A DNA stretch of 64,000 nucleotides, from assembly GCF_014650775.1 (NCBI RefSeq), contig NZ_BMVP01000008.1, positions 62,001 through 126,000 on the forward strand, given 5' to 3'. A model generated the notes under the pieces. It was not told the origin of the DNA. It worked only from the letters and a program-made list of their open reading frames with translations, and searched no databases. This DNA comes from Streptomyces cirratus. GTDB lineage: Bacteria; Actinomycetota; Actinomycetes; Streptomycetales; Streptomycetaceae. The number at the start of each line of letters is the position of its first letter. Positions within the stretch are counted from its first letter, which is position 1. The translations under genes were made by a program, and so were the position numbers. This document shows, piece by piece, positions 1 through 8,858 of the stretch.

Positions 1-2
1 AG

Positions 3-1871
3 CTGTCCCCGTCCCAGCGCGCCGAGCTCATAGCCAAGGCCCAGAGCACCGCGGCCACCACGGCCAAGGAGCTCGGCCTCGGCGCCCAGGAGAAGCTGCT
101 CGTCCACGATGTGGTCAAGGACCAGGACGGTACCACCCACACCCGGTATGAGCGCACGTACGAGGGACTCCCGGTCCTCGGCGGCGACTTGGTCGTCAGC
201 CGTACGGCGGCCAACACGACCACGAGCGTGGCCAAGGCGTCCGCCGGCCAGCTGCAGGGCCTCTCCACCACCGCCCCGGCCGACGCCCCGACGGCCGCCT
301 CCAAGCAGGCCCTCGATGCCGCGAAGGCCGTGGGCTCCACGGCCGCCAAGGCCGACGTCGCACCCCGCAAGGTCGTGTGGATGGCCAAGGGCGTGCCGAC
401 CCTCGCCTACGAGACCGTCATCGGCGGGCTCCAGGACGATGGCACCCCCAACCAGCTCCACGTCATCACCGATGCCCATACGGGTGCGAAGCTGCACCAG
501 TGGCAGGGCATCGAAACCGGTGTCGGCAACACCCACTACAGCGGCCAGATCACCCTCGGCACCTCGCAGTCCGGTTCGAGCTTCACGCTCAACGACGCGG
601 GCCGCGGCGGTCACAAGACGTACAACCTGAACCGCGGTACGTCCGGCACGGGGTCGCTCTTCACCCAGTCCACCGACACCTGGGGCAACGGCGCCAACTC
701 CAACGCCGCCACGGCGGGCGCCGACGCCGCCTACGGCGCCGGGGTCACCTGGGACTTCTACAAGAACGTCCTCGGCCGCTCGGGCATCCGCGGCGACGGC
801 GTCGCCGCCTACTCCCGCGTCCACTACGGCAACGCGTACGTCAACGCCTTCTGGGACGACGGCTGCTTCTGCATGACGTACGGAGACGGGACGGCCAACA
901 ACGACCCGCTCACCTCGCTGGACGTCGCCGGCCACGAGATGACGCACGGCGTCACCGCCGCCACCGCGGGCCTCAACTACAGCGGCGAGTCGGGCGGCCT
1001 GAACGAGGCGACCTCCGACATCATGGGCACCTCGGTCGAGTTCTACGCCAACAACCCCAGCGCGCCGGGCAACTACCTCATCGGTGAGCAGATCAACATC
1101 AACGGCGACGGCACCCCGCTGCGCTACATGGACAAGCCGAGCAAGGACGGCGGGTCGGCGGACGCCTGGTACTCCGGCGTCGGCAACCTCGACGTCCACT
1201 ACTCCTCGGGCCCGGCGAACCACTGGTTCTACCTGGCCTCCGAGGGCTCCGGCGCCAAGACGGTCAACGGCGTCAGCTACAACTCGCCGACCTCCGACGG
1301 CCTGCCCGTCACCGGCATCGGCCGGGACAAGGCCCAGCTCATCTGGTACAAGGCGCTCACCAGCAAGTTCAACTCCAGCACCGACTACAAGGGCGCCCGC
1401 GACGGCACGATCGCCGCGGCCACCGAGCTGTACGGGGCGGGCAGCGCCGAGGTCACCAACGTCACCAACGCCTGGGCCGCCGTGAACGTGGGCACCCGCT
1501 CGAACGGCGGCACCCCCACCCCGGGGAACGTCTTCGAGAGCACCACCCGCGTGGCCATCCCGGACTCCCCGGGCCCCGCGGTCACCTCGTCGGTGAACGT
1601 CACCGGGATCACCGGCAATGCGCCGAGCACCCTCAAGGTCGGCGTGAAGATCACCCACACCTACGTCGGTGACCTCCAGATCGACCTCGTGGCTCCCAAC
1701 GGGACCTCGTACCGCCTGCAGAGCTCCTCCTCGGACTCCACGGCGAACCTCGACAAGACGTACACCGTCAACGCCTCGGCCGTGGCCGCCAACGGCACCT
1801 GGAAGCTGAAGGTCCAGGACAAGGGCGCCGCGGACGTCGGCACCATCACGGACTTCAAGCTCACCTTCTGA
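3..1871 (+). CDS. Secreted M4 (thermolysin-like) metalloprotease with C-terminal P-domain, 5' end missing
   Basis: The open frame enters from the left edge, so the start codon and signal peptide lie outside the window. About the first 500 bases encode an FTP/PepSY-like propeptide that would inhibit and chaperone the enzyme. The M4 catalytic domain follows. The zinc motif HEMTH is at 933-947, the third ligand Glu sits in GLNEATSD near 1005, and the active-site His lies in DVHYSSGPANHW. After a Gly/Pro-rich linker near 1500, the last ~120 residues (VFESTTRVAIPDS onward) form a proprotein-convertase P-domain. The family digests extracellular protein and is exported by Sec. All catalytic residues visible are intact. 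A GC-rich hairpin follows the stop codon. Confidence 0.93.
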   Translation: MSPSQRAELIAKAQSTAATTAKELGLGAQEKLLVHDVVKDQDGTTHTRYERTYEGLPVLGGDLVVSRTAANTTTSVAKASAGQLQGLSTTAPADAPTAASKQALDAAKAVGSTAAKADVAPRKVVWMAKGVPTLAYETVIGGLQDDGTPNQLHVITDAHTGAKLHQWQGIETGVGNTHYSGQITLGTSQSGSSFTLNDAGRGGHKTYNLNRGTSGTGSLFTQSTDTWGNGANSNAATAGADAAYGAGVTWDFYKNVLGRSGIRGDGVAAYSRVHYGNAYVNAFWDDGCFCMTYGDGTANNDPLTSLDVAGHEMTHGVTAATAGLNYSGESGGLNEATSDIMGTSVEFYANNPSAPGNYLIGEQININGDGTPLRYMDKPSKDGGSADAWYSGVGNLDVHYSSGPANHWFYLASEGSGAKTVNGVSYNSPTSDGLPVTGIGRDKAQLIWYKALTSKFNSSTDYKGARDGTIAAATELYGAGSAEVTNVTNAWAAVNVGTRSNGGTPTPGNVFESTTRVAIPDSPGPAVTSSVNVTGITGNAPSTLKVGVKITHTYVGDLQIDLVAPNGTSYRLQSSSSDSTANLDKTYTVNASAVAANGTWKLKVQDKGAADVGTITDFKLTF

Positions 1872-1895
1872 GCAGCCGACCACGCATGACCTGAA

Positions 1896-1928
1896 AGGTG
1901 CCCGGGGCCCCCACGGCTCCGGGCACCT
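1896..1928 (+). terminator. Hairpin downstream of the M4 protease gene
   Basis: AGGTGCCCGG at 1896-1905 pairs with CCGGGCACCT at 1919-1928 around a 13-base loop, starting 24 bases after the protease stop codon. No U-run follows, which is usual for streptomycete terminators. Confidence 0.6.
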
Positions 1929-2140
1929 CCGTTCGTGGTGGCAGATACGGTCGCGTCCGGCCTGATGCCGCCGGGTCCGGTTCCGCACTGCCGTGTTCGT
2001 CCGGCTTCGGGCCGGAGTTCTGCCGGGGGATGGTCGCCGCTGTGCCAGCCACCCGTGTGAGAGACTCTGCGGCACCTGTATGTCATGGACCGGACATCCG
2101 TGCGCCCTCGCGGTGCACAAGGAGAAGGGGCTACGACACC

Positions 2141-2779
2141 ATGAGCACAAGCGTGTCCAGAGGTTTGGGCCGGGCGAGCCTCGCGCTGGGTGCGGCCCTG
2201 GCGTCGACCGTGCTCTGTGCCACGGTGACCGCGGCAGCGCCCACGGGCGTCGGCGCGGTCGCGGGCAGGGGCTCCGTCAAGGGTACGGTTGGTGAATCCG
2301 CTTGCCCCGTCGTGTACTTCGACCTGGGCGAAACCCTCGTCCATACCGCCGACGACGGCAGCATCACATATCTGCCGGGAGCGGCCCCTTATCTGCGCGC
2401 CCTGCGCGAGCACCGCATCAGGATCGGCCTGATCACCAACGTTCCCCCTTCCTGGGGGACGACCGACGCCGAGCGTGCCGCCCGGCTGAGGAAGGAAGTC
2501 GACGCCGTGTGGAAGGACTCTGCGCCCTTCGCCTGGGAGGACTTCGGCGACCGGATCTTCACCCCGCGCACCGAGGCGGAACGCAAACCGGCCCCCGTTC
2601 TCTGGCAGCGCGCGAGGGCCGAGTCAGGGCGCTGCCGGCTCGTCTTCCAGGCGGAGACGGCAGAAGAGGTCGAGGTTGCCGCCTCGCTGGGCTATGTGCC
2701 GTACCAGGTCGGGCAGCCCCACCGCCCCGAGTTCCTCCCGGTCGGCCTGGTCCAACTCCTCGGCCACCGCCCCCACTGA
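2141..2779 (+). CDS. Secreted HAD-like phosphatase-fold protein
   Basis: The protein is 212 aa with a clear signal peptide (about residues 1-34, LALGAALASTVLCATVTAAA). The mature part opens with the HAD motif I-like VVYFDLGETLV and a motif II-like LITN about 50 residues later. The first Asp of the DxDx(T/V) nucleophile motif is present, but the second, the general acid/base, is Gly. Classic phosphatase chemistry is therefore doubtful. The ATG at 2141 is preceded by AAGGAGAAGGGG. The upstream extension of the frame lacks a ribosome site and is not used. An exported HAD-fold protein is unusual because most are cytoplasmic. The substrate is unknown. Confidence 0.7.
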   Translation: MSTSVSRGLGRASLALGAALASTVLCATVTAAAPTGVGAVAGRGSVKGTVGESACPVVYFDLGETLVHTADDGSITYLPGAAPYLRALREHRIRIGLITNVPPSWGTTDAERAARLRKEVDAVWKDSAPFAWEDFGDRIFTPRTEAERKPAPVLWQRARAESGRCRLVFQAETAEEVEVAASLGYVPYQVGQPHRPEFLPVGLVQLLGHRPH

Positions 2780-3239
2780 TCACGCCACCGTGACCGCGGC
2801 AACCGCAACGACGTCACCCGACTGTCCGCCTGATCCCCGCCAGGGGTGACAGATCGTGGCCGGTACGGCCGCGGCCGGCGACCAGGACAGGAGGAGGACC
2901 GGGGGAGCGGCGAGAGCGGCGCTGCCGAGCGCGAGGCGGAGGGTCCGGCGACGCCAAACACAGGCGGACGTGACCACCCGCGGCGCGGTCAGCGGGGCAG
3001 CCCTTCAACGGCGAGCGGACGTGTTGCGGCCGACTTCTCCCCGCGAACCTGTGCCCCTATCTGAGGCGTAAGTGCCCACGCGAGGTGCTCAGGTAGACAC
3101 GCAGGGTGATATCAGCTGGCGCTGTGGGTGACACGCCCCATAGGAGGCGCGTCACATACGAGCCGGGGTAGTAGGTCTTCCTGGCGCTTGTTCTGCCGGG
3201 AGGGCCCGCGGCTGCACCGCCTCCCAGCGGAGGCTCCGG
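2780..3239. other. Intergenic region without a convincing gene
   Basis: All frames here are short. A minus-strand frame at 2780-2977 has a signal-peptide-like start but no ribosome binding site and a composition-driven tail. I see no conserved domain. The right part merges into the leader of the SLT gene. Confidence 0.5.
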
Positions 3240-3438
3240 TGCCGTGCTGCGGTCGGTATGAAAGTGCCTAGTAGCGGAGGTCGTTGCCAGGTCCGGGCAA
3301 GCCTGGCTAACTGGTTGATGTCGCCGGGCGGCACGGGTGCTCCACCCGCCGCCGACGAACCCCTCTCCACCGCGTGAGTGGCTCACGCATGTCTTCGGCA
3401 TGCCGCGACCGTCCTTGTTCCCTTCGGAAGGTTCGTCC
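3240..3438 (+). promoter_or_regulatory. Probable ydaO-type (c-di-AMP) riboswitch leader of the SLT-domain gene
   Basis: A ~200-base structured, gene-free leader precedes a small exported muralytic gene. It holds several short helices: GTCCGGGCAAGCCTGGC, a GGCGGCACGGGTGCTCCACC block followed by GCCGCCGACGAACCC, and a late GCATG-TCTTCG-GCATGC hairpin. Streptomyces genes for Rpf and SLT wall hydrolases are known to carry ydaO-class riboswitches in such leaders. The assignment rests on context and on this GC-rich block arrangement. I could not align it to the family model. Confidence 0.45.
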
Positions 3439-3843
3439 GTGTCCAACGCAGTCATCCGTCGCATCGCCGCTTCGAAGAAGACCCTCGCCGGTGGCATCGT
3501 CGCGCTGGGAGTCGCCGGCTCGATGCTCGCCACCGTTCCCGCTCAGGCGGCCCCGACGAGCGCCAAGGCGATCGCGCACCAGATGATCAAGGACCCGGCG
3601 CAGTTCGCGGCCTTCGACAAGATCATTTCTCACGAGAGCGGCTGGGACCACACCGCGACGAACGCCTCTTCCGGTGCGTACGGTCTGGTCCAGGCCCTGC
3701 CCGGCTCGAAGATGGCCTCTGCGGGGTCCGACTGGAAGACGAACCCGGCCACCCAGATCAAGTGGGGCCTGGACTACATGAACTCCCGCTACGGCAGCCC
3801 GGTAGGCGCTTGGAACTTCTGGCAGGCCAACCACTGGTACTAA
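3439..3843 (+). CDS. Small secreted SLT-domain (lytic transglycosylase-like) protein
   Basis: The 134-aa exported protein has a signal peptide (about residues 1-36, ending VPAQAAP) and then a compact lysozyme-like/SLT domain. Visible signatures are FDKIISHESGWDHTATN, which carries the catalytic-type Glu in the HESGW motif, the SGAYGLVQALPG loop, the WGLDYMNSRYG segment and the C-terminal WNFWQANHWY. This layout matches the aggregation-promoting-factor/SLT proteins of actinobacteria that cleave peptidoglycan during growth and germination. The start is GTG at 3439, with GGAAGG upstream. The long structured leader suggests riboswitch control, as for rpfA and swl genes. A strong terminator hairpin follows. 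Confidence 0.88.
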   Translation: MSNAVIRRIAASKKTLAGGIVALGVAGSMLATVPAQAAPTSAKAIAHQMIKDPAQFAAFDKIISHESGWDHTATNASSGAYGLVQALPGSKMASAGSDWKTNPATQIKWGLDYMNSRYGSPVGAWNFWQANHWY

Positions 3844-3864
3844 GCGACCGGCGGGTAGCAGACA

Positions 3865-3908
3865 CGCGAAAACGCTCGGCAGGGACTTCCCGGCCGGGCG
3901 TTTTCGCG
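3865..3908 (+). terminator. Terminator of the SLT-domain gene
   Basis: CGCGAAAACGC at 3865-3875 and GCGTTTTCGCG at 3898-3908 form an 11-bp perfect stem whose right arm contains a T-run. It begins 21 bases after the stop codon. Confidence 0.8.
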
Positions 3909-4427
3909 TAATGGTTTTCCGCCAACCAACGGCTTGGGATGCCCGAGACCATCGTCCTGTGGTGCTGCAGCGGCACTCGGCCCGCATCGCCCCGGTCGTC
4001 GGCCGCACGCGCCCCGACCGTATTCGTTCGTGCCTGCGCCGATGCCGTCGTGCGCACGCCGGAGCTCACCCAGGAGTGGTACGACTCGTGGCTGCCGGCG
4101 CGCGGCACCCCGCTGCCGTGGAACACCGGGTTCCTCGGGGTGCGTACTCGGATCGCCGGCGCTCGGTGCGCCGCGGTACGTCGCCACCGCGAGGTGTCAG
4201 GCGTCGCTCAGGGCGTGCGCCTGCGGGCCGGGATCGTCGGCGGCCGCCGCGATCGTGCCGGGGTGGTCGATCAGGAGGAGTGCGGGGGTGCCTCCCCGTG
4301 GGGCGGGGGCGTTGGGCTCTGTGCGCAGGGGTGTGACCCGGGCTCCGCGGGGGGTGGCAGGGTGGCGGCTGCCGTGCCGCGCTCGAGGCGTGCATGCGCC
4401 GCGGCCACCCTCCTCACCGCAGGGACC
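3909..4427. other. Gap of about 520 bases with a possible coding fragment
   Basis: No complete gene is visible. On the plus strand, positions about 4009-4150 show strong third-position GC and a plausible peptide (TPELTQEWYDSWLPARG, then LPWNTGFLG) with no proper start or end. It may be a relic of a lost gene. I do not recognise the family. Confidence 0.3.
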
Positions 4428-5126
4428 TCAGTTGCCGGCGCAGATCACGTCGTAGGGATGACCGATGGAGATGGTGAGCTGCATGGGTTCGCTGGTGCCG
4501 GCCGGGCACTCCTTCTCGTCCTTGACGAGGCCGAGCACTTTGTACGTGTCCGAACCCCCCGTAGCACAAGGGGTTTCCTGGGCCTGCGAGGTCACGCAGT
4601 CACCCTTCACCAGCTGGCCGCCGCCCGCGCCCGCGTCGCCGGGGTGGTCGCCGGACAGATTGCGGCCGCACACCGTGTTCGTGGGAATGCCACCGCCCTT
4701 CTTGCCGCTGTAGGAGATGCTCACCTGGATCATCAGGTCGGTGCCGGCCGGGCACTGGATGGTGCCAGGGATCATGCTGGCGTCCTTGATGTCGATCGCC
4801 TTGAAGGTCGCGCCGGACGCGCCACAGCGTTGCGGCCGGTACCCGTCGGGCTTGTTGTCCGGGTCTGGTCCGCCGCAGTCACCGACCTTCCACGAACTGG
4901 ACGTGTCCGAGGACGACTCGGCGGAGCCCGGGTCACCGATGGAGTGCTTGGGGGAGGGGGACGCGGTGGCGGAGGCCGACGACGAGGGCTTCTTGTCGTC
5001 ACCGAGCCACTTGGAGAGACCGAAGATCCCGCCGACGATCAGGGCCAGGACCAGGAAGCCGGCGAGGCCTCCGCCCGAGCGACGTCTGGAAGCGGGCGGT
5101 GGCGACACCTCGTACGGGTTGGCCAT
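4428..5126 (-). CDS. LppU/SCO3897-family membrane-anchored protein
   Basis: The protein is 232 aa. The N-terminus (MANPYEVSPPPASRRRSGGG) is cytoplasmic and followed by one membrane helix (about residues 22-40, LAGFLVLALIVGGIFGL). A Ser/Pro-rich linker leads to an external cysteine-rich region. Two similar halves each hold GDC, CG/CAT, a VLGLV- or AIDI-like strand and a C-P-A-G-T motif (CPAGTDLM, CPAGTSEP). That two-fold pattern is characteristic of the actinobacterial LppU/SCO3897 family, whose function is unknown. The ATG at 5126 is preceded by AGGAGGAGCGC. An upstream in-frame Met is less likely because it lacks a ribosome site. Confidence 0.8.
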   Translation of the reverse strand: MANPYEVSPPPASRRRSGGGLAGFLVLALIVGGIFGLSKWLGDDKKPSSSASATASPSPKHSIGDPGSAESSSDTSSSWKVGDCGGPDPDNKPDGYRPQRCGASGATFKAIDIKDASMIPGTIQCPAGTDLMIQVSISYSGKKGGGIPTNTVCGRNLSGDHPGDAGAGGGQLVKGDCVTSQAQETPCATGGSDTYKVLGLVKDEKECPAGTSEPMQLTISIGHPYDVICAGN

Positions 5127-5537
5127 GCGCTCCTCCTGTGAGGTTGGTGGGGCCGGGGAGACGCGCGGAGACTCACGCGTCATGAACACCTCATGATTTC
5201 ACGGTCAGGGCCGCCTCCCGACCGGCCCCGGGGCGCGCGGCAGCCGCCGCTTCTGCCCGAGCCCCACCCACCGGCGGAGTAACCCCGGATGTCCCCGCTG
5301 ATGTTCTTGACGCCAGGAGGTGCCGGCCACCAAGGACGGCTGGGCTCCGTACGCGAGGGGCGCTGCTGCCGTCATTCCCGAGATGCGGGTACGCGCCGAG
5401 GAAACCGACCCCGAAGCCCCGGCTGCGTGAGGCGGATTCGAACCTGCACGGGTACCTTCAGCCGCCGCGGGGCCTGCCGTCACGCGGGACCTGTGCTTCC
5501 CGGAACGCGCCTCTCGCCCGCTGAAGGACTCAGCCGC
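5127..5537. other. Gap with a tRNA-like minus-strand fragment
   Basis: There is no gene. On the minus strand, 5485-5425 has a GCGTGA/TCACGC pair 61 bases apart and a T-loop-like GGTTCGAATCC just inside the 3' arm. It is too short for a tRNA, the T-stem has two mismatches, and no anticodon arm is evident. Confidence 0.3.
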
Positions 5538-5990
5538 TCAAGTCTGGCACTGCGCCGTGCCGGCGGTAGACCAGCCGCTCCACACGCCCCCGGCGACACG
5601 TGCGTGTACGCGAATCTCGACCTTCAGGGGTGCACACGGTCGGGTCGAACTTCCCACCTCAGTGGGCCCGACGGTCTCCTGTGCCGGGACGTAGGTGCGA
5701 CCGCTGCCCAGTTTCACCCAGTGACCACCGGAGACGACACGGAAGAACGCCTCGTAGGAGACGTCGACCGCCGTCGGCCCCGAGTTGCGCAGCTTGACGT
5801 GCGCCGTGATCTCGCGGGTGATGACCTTGCCTTCCTTTCCACGCTCGGCGCTGATGCAACCGTTGACGGCCACCCGGCCGGTCGAAACGCCACCGCCGCA
5901 GGCGATCGCCGCGGCGTGAGCATCCATGGGAATGGTCAGCATGGTGAGCGCCGCCGCGCTCAAGATCGTTCCGATGCGCCTTGCACGCAC
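5538..5990 (-). CDS. Small secreted protein of unknown function
   Basis: The product is 150 aa with a typical signal peptide (RRIGTILSAAALTMLTIPMDAHAAA). The mature domain is about 115 aa and has four cysteines (ACGGG, GCIS, PCAP, QCQT). Its alternating beta-strand pattern (ITAHVKLRNSGPTAVDVSY, VEIRVHARVAGGVWSGW) suggests a beta-sandwich. I do not recognise the family. The start is taken as GTG at 5990 because GGAAGGGA lies 7-8 bases upstream and the signal peptide then begins correctly. The longer frame upstream is arginine/proline-rich noise. Confidence 0.65.
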   Translation of the reverse strand: MRARRIGTILSAAALTMLTIPMDAHAAAIACGGGVSTGRVAVNGCISAERGKEGKVITREITAHVKLRNSGPTAVDVSYEAFFRVVSGGHWVKLGSGRTYVPAQETVGPTEVGSSTRPCAPLKVEIRVHARVAGGVWSGWSTAGTAQCQT

Positions 5991-6214
5991 AACCCTGCTC
6001 CCTTCCGTTCCGTCCTGGTTGTCCCAGTGGAACCATGACGTGCGCAGGGCCGGACGTTGGCGGCTCATCAGGTTCTTCACCCGAACGGGAGCGGACGGCG
6101 CCCCGCGCGCGTCATGGGCCGGGCCAAGTGAGCGGGGCTCAGGGTGGGGCGGGCGCCCGCCGGCACGCCGCCCGCCCGTCCGCACTCGGCCACTCGGGAC
6201 ACCGGCGAGCCGCC

Positions 6215-7627
6215 CTAGAAGTTGATCATGTGGCCGGCGAGTCCGTGGACCGCCTCCTTGACCGCCTCGCCCAGCGTGGGGTGGGCGTGGACGTTGCGAG
6301 CGACCTCGTGGACGGTGAGGTCCCACTGCTGGGCCAGGGTCAACTCGGGTAGGAGCTCGGTGACGTCCGGTCCGATGAGGTGGCCGCCGATGAGCTCGCC
6401 GTACTTGGCGTCGCTGATCAGTTTGACGAAGCCGGTGAAGTCACCGAGGCCATGTGCCTTGCCGTTCGCGGTGAAGGGGAACTTCGCCACCTTCACGTCG
6501 TAGCCGAGGTCACGGGCCTGGGCCTCGGTGTAGCCGAAGCTGGCGATCTGCGGCTGGCAGTACGTGGCGCGCGGGATCATCGCGAAGTCCAGCTCCATGG
6601 TCTCCGCGTCCGCGATGGTCTCGGCGGCGACCACGCCCATGGCCTCGGCGGCGTGCGCCAGCATCAGCTTGGCGGTGACGTCGCCGATGGCGAAGATGTG
6701 CGGCACGGAGGTGCGGCAGCGGGCGTCGACGTCGATCGCGCCGCGCTCGGTGACCTGGACGCCGGTGTTCTCCAGGCCGTAGCCCTCGACGTTCGGGGCG
6801 AAGCCGATGGCCTGGAGCACCTTGTCGGCTTCCAGTACCTGCTGCGAGCCGTCCTTGGCGGTCACGGTGACGCGGACCTGCGGGCCGGACTCGTCGATGG
6901 CGTCGACGCGGGTCGAGGTGAGCACGTCGATACCGAGCTTGCGGTACTGCTTGGCCAGCTCGGCGGAGACCTCGGCGTCCTCCAGCGGGGCGACCCGGTC
7001 CAGGAACTCGACGATGGTGACCTTCACGCCGTAGTTGTGCAGCACGTACGCGAACTCGACGCCGATGGCGCCGGCGCCCGCGATGACGATGGACCGCGGG
7101 AGGTCCTCGGCGAGGATCTGCTCCTCGTAGCTCACGACGCGGGCGCTGCGCTTGGTGCCGGGCAGCAGCTTGGGGGTGGCGCCGGTGGCGATGATGCAGT
7201 GGTCGAAGCCGATCGTGCGGGTGTTGCCCTCGTAGTCCGCGACCTGGAGGGTGTGCGCGTCGAGGAAGGTGCCGCGGCCGTCGAACTCCGTGATCTTGTT
7301 CTTCTTCATCAGGTAGTGGACGCCCTTGACCCGGCCGTCCGCGACCCGACGGCTGCGGCGGAAGGCCTCGCCGTAGTCGAAGCTGATGGGGCTGTCCGAC
7401 GTGATGCCGAAAGTCTTCGCCTCACGGGTGACGATGTGCGCGAGCTCGGCGTTGCGCAGCAGCGCCTTGGTGGGGATGCAGCCGACGTTCAGGCATACGC
7501 CGCCCCAGTACTTCTCCTCGACGACGGCGACCCGCTTGCCCAGTTGCGCGGCGCGGATCGCGGCCACGTAACCGCCGGGGCCCGCACCGAGGACAACGAC
7601 GTCGAAGCGCTCGTCCTGCTCGACCAT
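6215..7627 (-). CDS. lpdA: Dihydrolipoyl dehydrogenase (E3)
   Basis: The 470-aa FAD enzyme reoxidises dihydrolipoamide of 2-oxo acid dehydrogenase complexes or the glycine cleavage system, using NAD+ (EC 1.8.1.4). The FAD-binding GAGPGG is at residues 14-19. The redox-active disulfide is Cys45/Cys50 in [16 protein letters not shown] second GAGAIG motif serves NAD. The C-terminal dimer domain carries the active-site HAHPTLGE His-Glu pair. Length and motifs match the standard enzyme. The start ATG at 7627 has GGAAG upstream. No E1/E2 genes are adjacent, so it probably serves complexes encoded elsewhere. Confidence 0.95.
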   Translation of the reverse strand: MVEQDERFDVVVLGAGPGGYVAAIRAAQLGKRVAVVEEKYWGGVCLNVGCIPTKALLRNAELAHIVTREAKTFGITSDSPISFDYGEAFRRSRRVADGRVKGVHYLMKKNKITEFDGRGTFLDAHTLQVADYEGNTRTIGFDHCIIATGATPKLLPGTKRSARVVSYEEQILAEDLPRSIVIAGAGAIGVEFAYVLHNYGVKVTIVEFLDRVAPLEDAEVSAELAKQYRKLGIDVLTSTRVDAIDESGPQVRVTVTAKDGSQQVLEADKVLQAIGFAPNVEGYGLENTGVQVTERGAIDVDARCRTSVPHIFAIGDVTAKLMLAHAAEAMGVVAAETIADAETMELDFAMIPRATYCQPQIASFGYTEAQARDLGYDVKVAKFPFTANGKAHGLGDFTGFVKLISDAKYGELIGGHLIGPDVTELLPELTLAQQWDLTVHEVARNVHAHPTLGEAVKEAVHGLAGHMINF

Positions 7628-7935
7628 GAGGACTTCCTTTTCGGTGTGCTGTGAAGTGGTGTCCCACGGATTCTTTCTCCCCTGACTCCTCCTCGCCACG
7701 CCGATCGCCGATCTGCCCTCATCAGGAAGTGTGATCTTCGTTGCCTTGCTCGCGGGGGCGCCGTCCGTGGCGCCGCTACGGAGAGCGGCTCGTCCCATGG
7801 TCTCGGCACACGGTTGCGAGCCGCCTCTGGTGCCCCGAACGCTGCCCCGCCCCGGTGGTTGCGGCGAACCGATCCGCCATCCGGTGCGGTTCTCGGCGGG
7901 ATTCGGTCGGGGGAACGGGGTCGGGGGCAAGCAGG
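7628..7935. other. Gap upstream of lpdA, nothing recognised
   Basis: These 308 bases lie between lpdA and the end of the arsenic operon. They should contain the lpdA promoter, but no clear -35/-10 pair, repeat or gene could be picked out. Confidence 0.4.
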
Positions 7936-8442
7936 TCAGGTGTGTGTGGGGCTTCGGCGTTCGACGAGGACGACGTCGCGCCACGCTCCGTGGTGGCGGC
8001 CGATGCGTTCGCGGGTGCCGATGACGCGGAACCCGGCGCGCTGGTGCAAGGCGAGGCTGGCAGTGTTCTCGGGGAAGATGCCGGACTGCACCGTCCATAT
8101 CCCGGCTGCGTCGGTCGATTCGAGCAGGGCGGTCAACAGGGCCAGGCCGATCCCGCGGCCGCGGGCGTCGGGGTGGACGTAGACGGAGTGCTCGACGACT
8201 CCGGCGTACGCGCACCGGTCGGAGACAGGAACCACGGCTGCCCAGCCCAGGACCCGGTCGCCGTCGAGCGCGACCAGGCGGTGGGCGGGCAGCTTGGCGG
8301 TGTCGAACGCCTGCCAGGTCGGGGCGGCGGTCTCGAAGGTGGCGTTGCCCTCGTCGATGCCGAGCTGGTAGATCGCCAGGACCTGTTCGGCGTGCTCGGC
8401 TCGCAGGGGCGCGATGCGAACGCCCGCTTCGGTGGCTTTCAC
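7936..8442 (-). CDS. GNAT N-acetyltransferase, Pat/ArsN1-like
   Basis: The 168-aa protein has the GNAT core: [17 protein letters not shown] (acetyl-CoA loop R/Q-x-x-G-x-G/A), then [27 protein letters not shown]. This is the pattern of the phosphinothricin/arsinothricin acetyltransferase family. It is the last gene of the ars operon and its GTG start overlaps the arsC stop (GTGA, 8439-8442). ArsN1 proteins in ars clusters acetylate arsinothricin, an organoarsenical glutamate mimic, while Pat/Bar acetylate phosphinothricin. Operon position favours ArsN1, but sequence alone does not separate the two substrates. Confidence 0.8.
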   Translation of the reverse strand: MKATEAGVRIAPLRAEHAEQVLAIYQLGIDEGNATFETAAPTWQAFDTAKLPAHRLVALDGDRVLGWAAVVPVSDRCAYAGVVEHSVYVHPDARGRGIGLALLTALLESTDAAGIWTVQSGIFPENTASLALHQRAGFRVIGTRERIGRHHGAWRDVVLVERRSPTHT

Positions 8443-8858
8443 GCCGTAGCCTCGATGCCGAGTTCGGTGAGCAGGCTGCGGATGCGGCGTTCGATCTGGT
8501 CGCGGATGGGACGGACCGCGGCGACGTCCTGCCCGGCCGGGTCCTCCAGCTGCCAGTCCAGGTACTGCTTGCCGGGGAAGTAGGGGCAGGCGTCGCCGCA
8601 GCCCATGGTGATCACGACGTCGGAGGATTGTACGGCCTCCGTGGTGAGGATCTTGGGGGTCTCGGCGGAGATGTCGATGCCTACCTCGTGCATGGCCTCC
8701 ACCACGGCCTGGTTCACGGTGCCGGCGGGGGCCGAGCCGGCGGAGCGGACCTGGACGCGGTCCCCGCCGAGGTGGGTGAGGAAGGCGGCGGCCATCTGGG
8801 ACCGGCCGGCGTTGTGCACGCAGACGAACAGCACGGAGGGGACGGCGGGGTGGCTCAT
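8439..8858 (-). CDS. arsC: Arsenate reductase, LMW-phosphatase fold
   Basis: The 139-aa enzyme reduces As(V) to As(III). The P-loop VCVHNAGRS carries nucleophile Cys13 in CX5R. The resolving cysteines are in [14 protein letters not shown] (Cys87, Cys91), followed by the conserved [10 protein letters not shown]. The CGDAC pattern is common in actinobacterial enzymes, which use thioredoxin or mycothiol/mycoredoxin as electron donor. Which donor applies cannot be told from sequence. The ATG overlaps the stop of the upstream channel gene by four bases (ATGA, 8855-8858), so translation is probably coupled. Confidence 0.92.
   Translation of the reverse strand: MSHPAVPSVLFVCVHNAGRSQMAAAFLTHLGGDRVQVRSAGSAPAGTVNQAVVEAMHEVGIDISAETPKILTTEAVQSSDVVITMGCGDACPYFPGKQYLDWQLEDPAGQDVAAVRPIRDQIERRIRSLLTELGIEATA

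Noticed and set aside
2780-2977. A small minus-strand frame with a signal-peptide-like N-terminus
   Set aside because: There is no ribosome binding site, the tail is short and simple, and no homologue comes to mind.
5425-5485. A complete tRNA gene
   Set aside because: The fragment is only 61 bases, the T-stem mismatches and there is no anticodon arm. I kept it only as a low-interest curiosity.
6380-7654. A 424-codon plus-strand open frame opposite lpdA
   Set aside because: It is an antisense shadow of a gene with excellent lpdA motifs. The composition (Gly/Asp/Val/Leu-rich) is what GC-rich third positions produce on the other strand.
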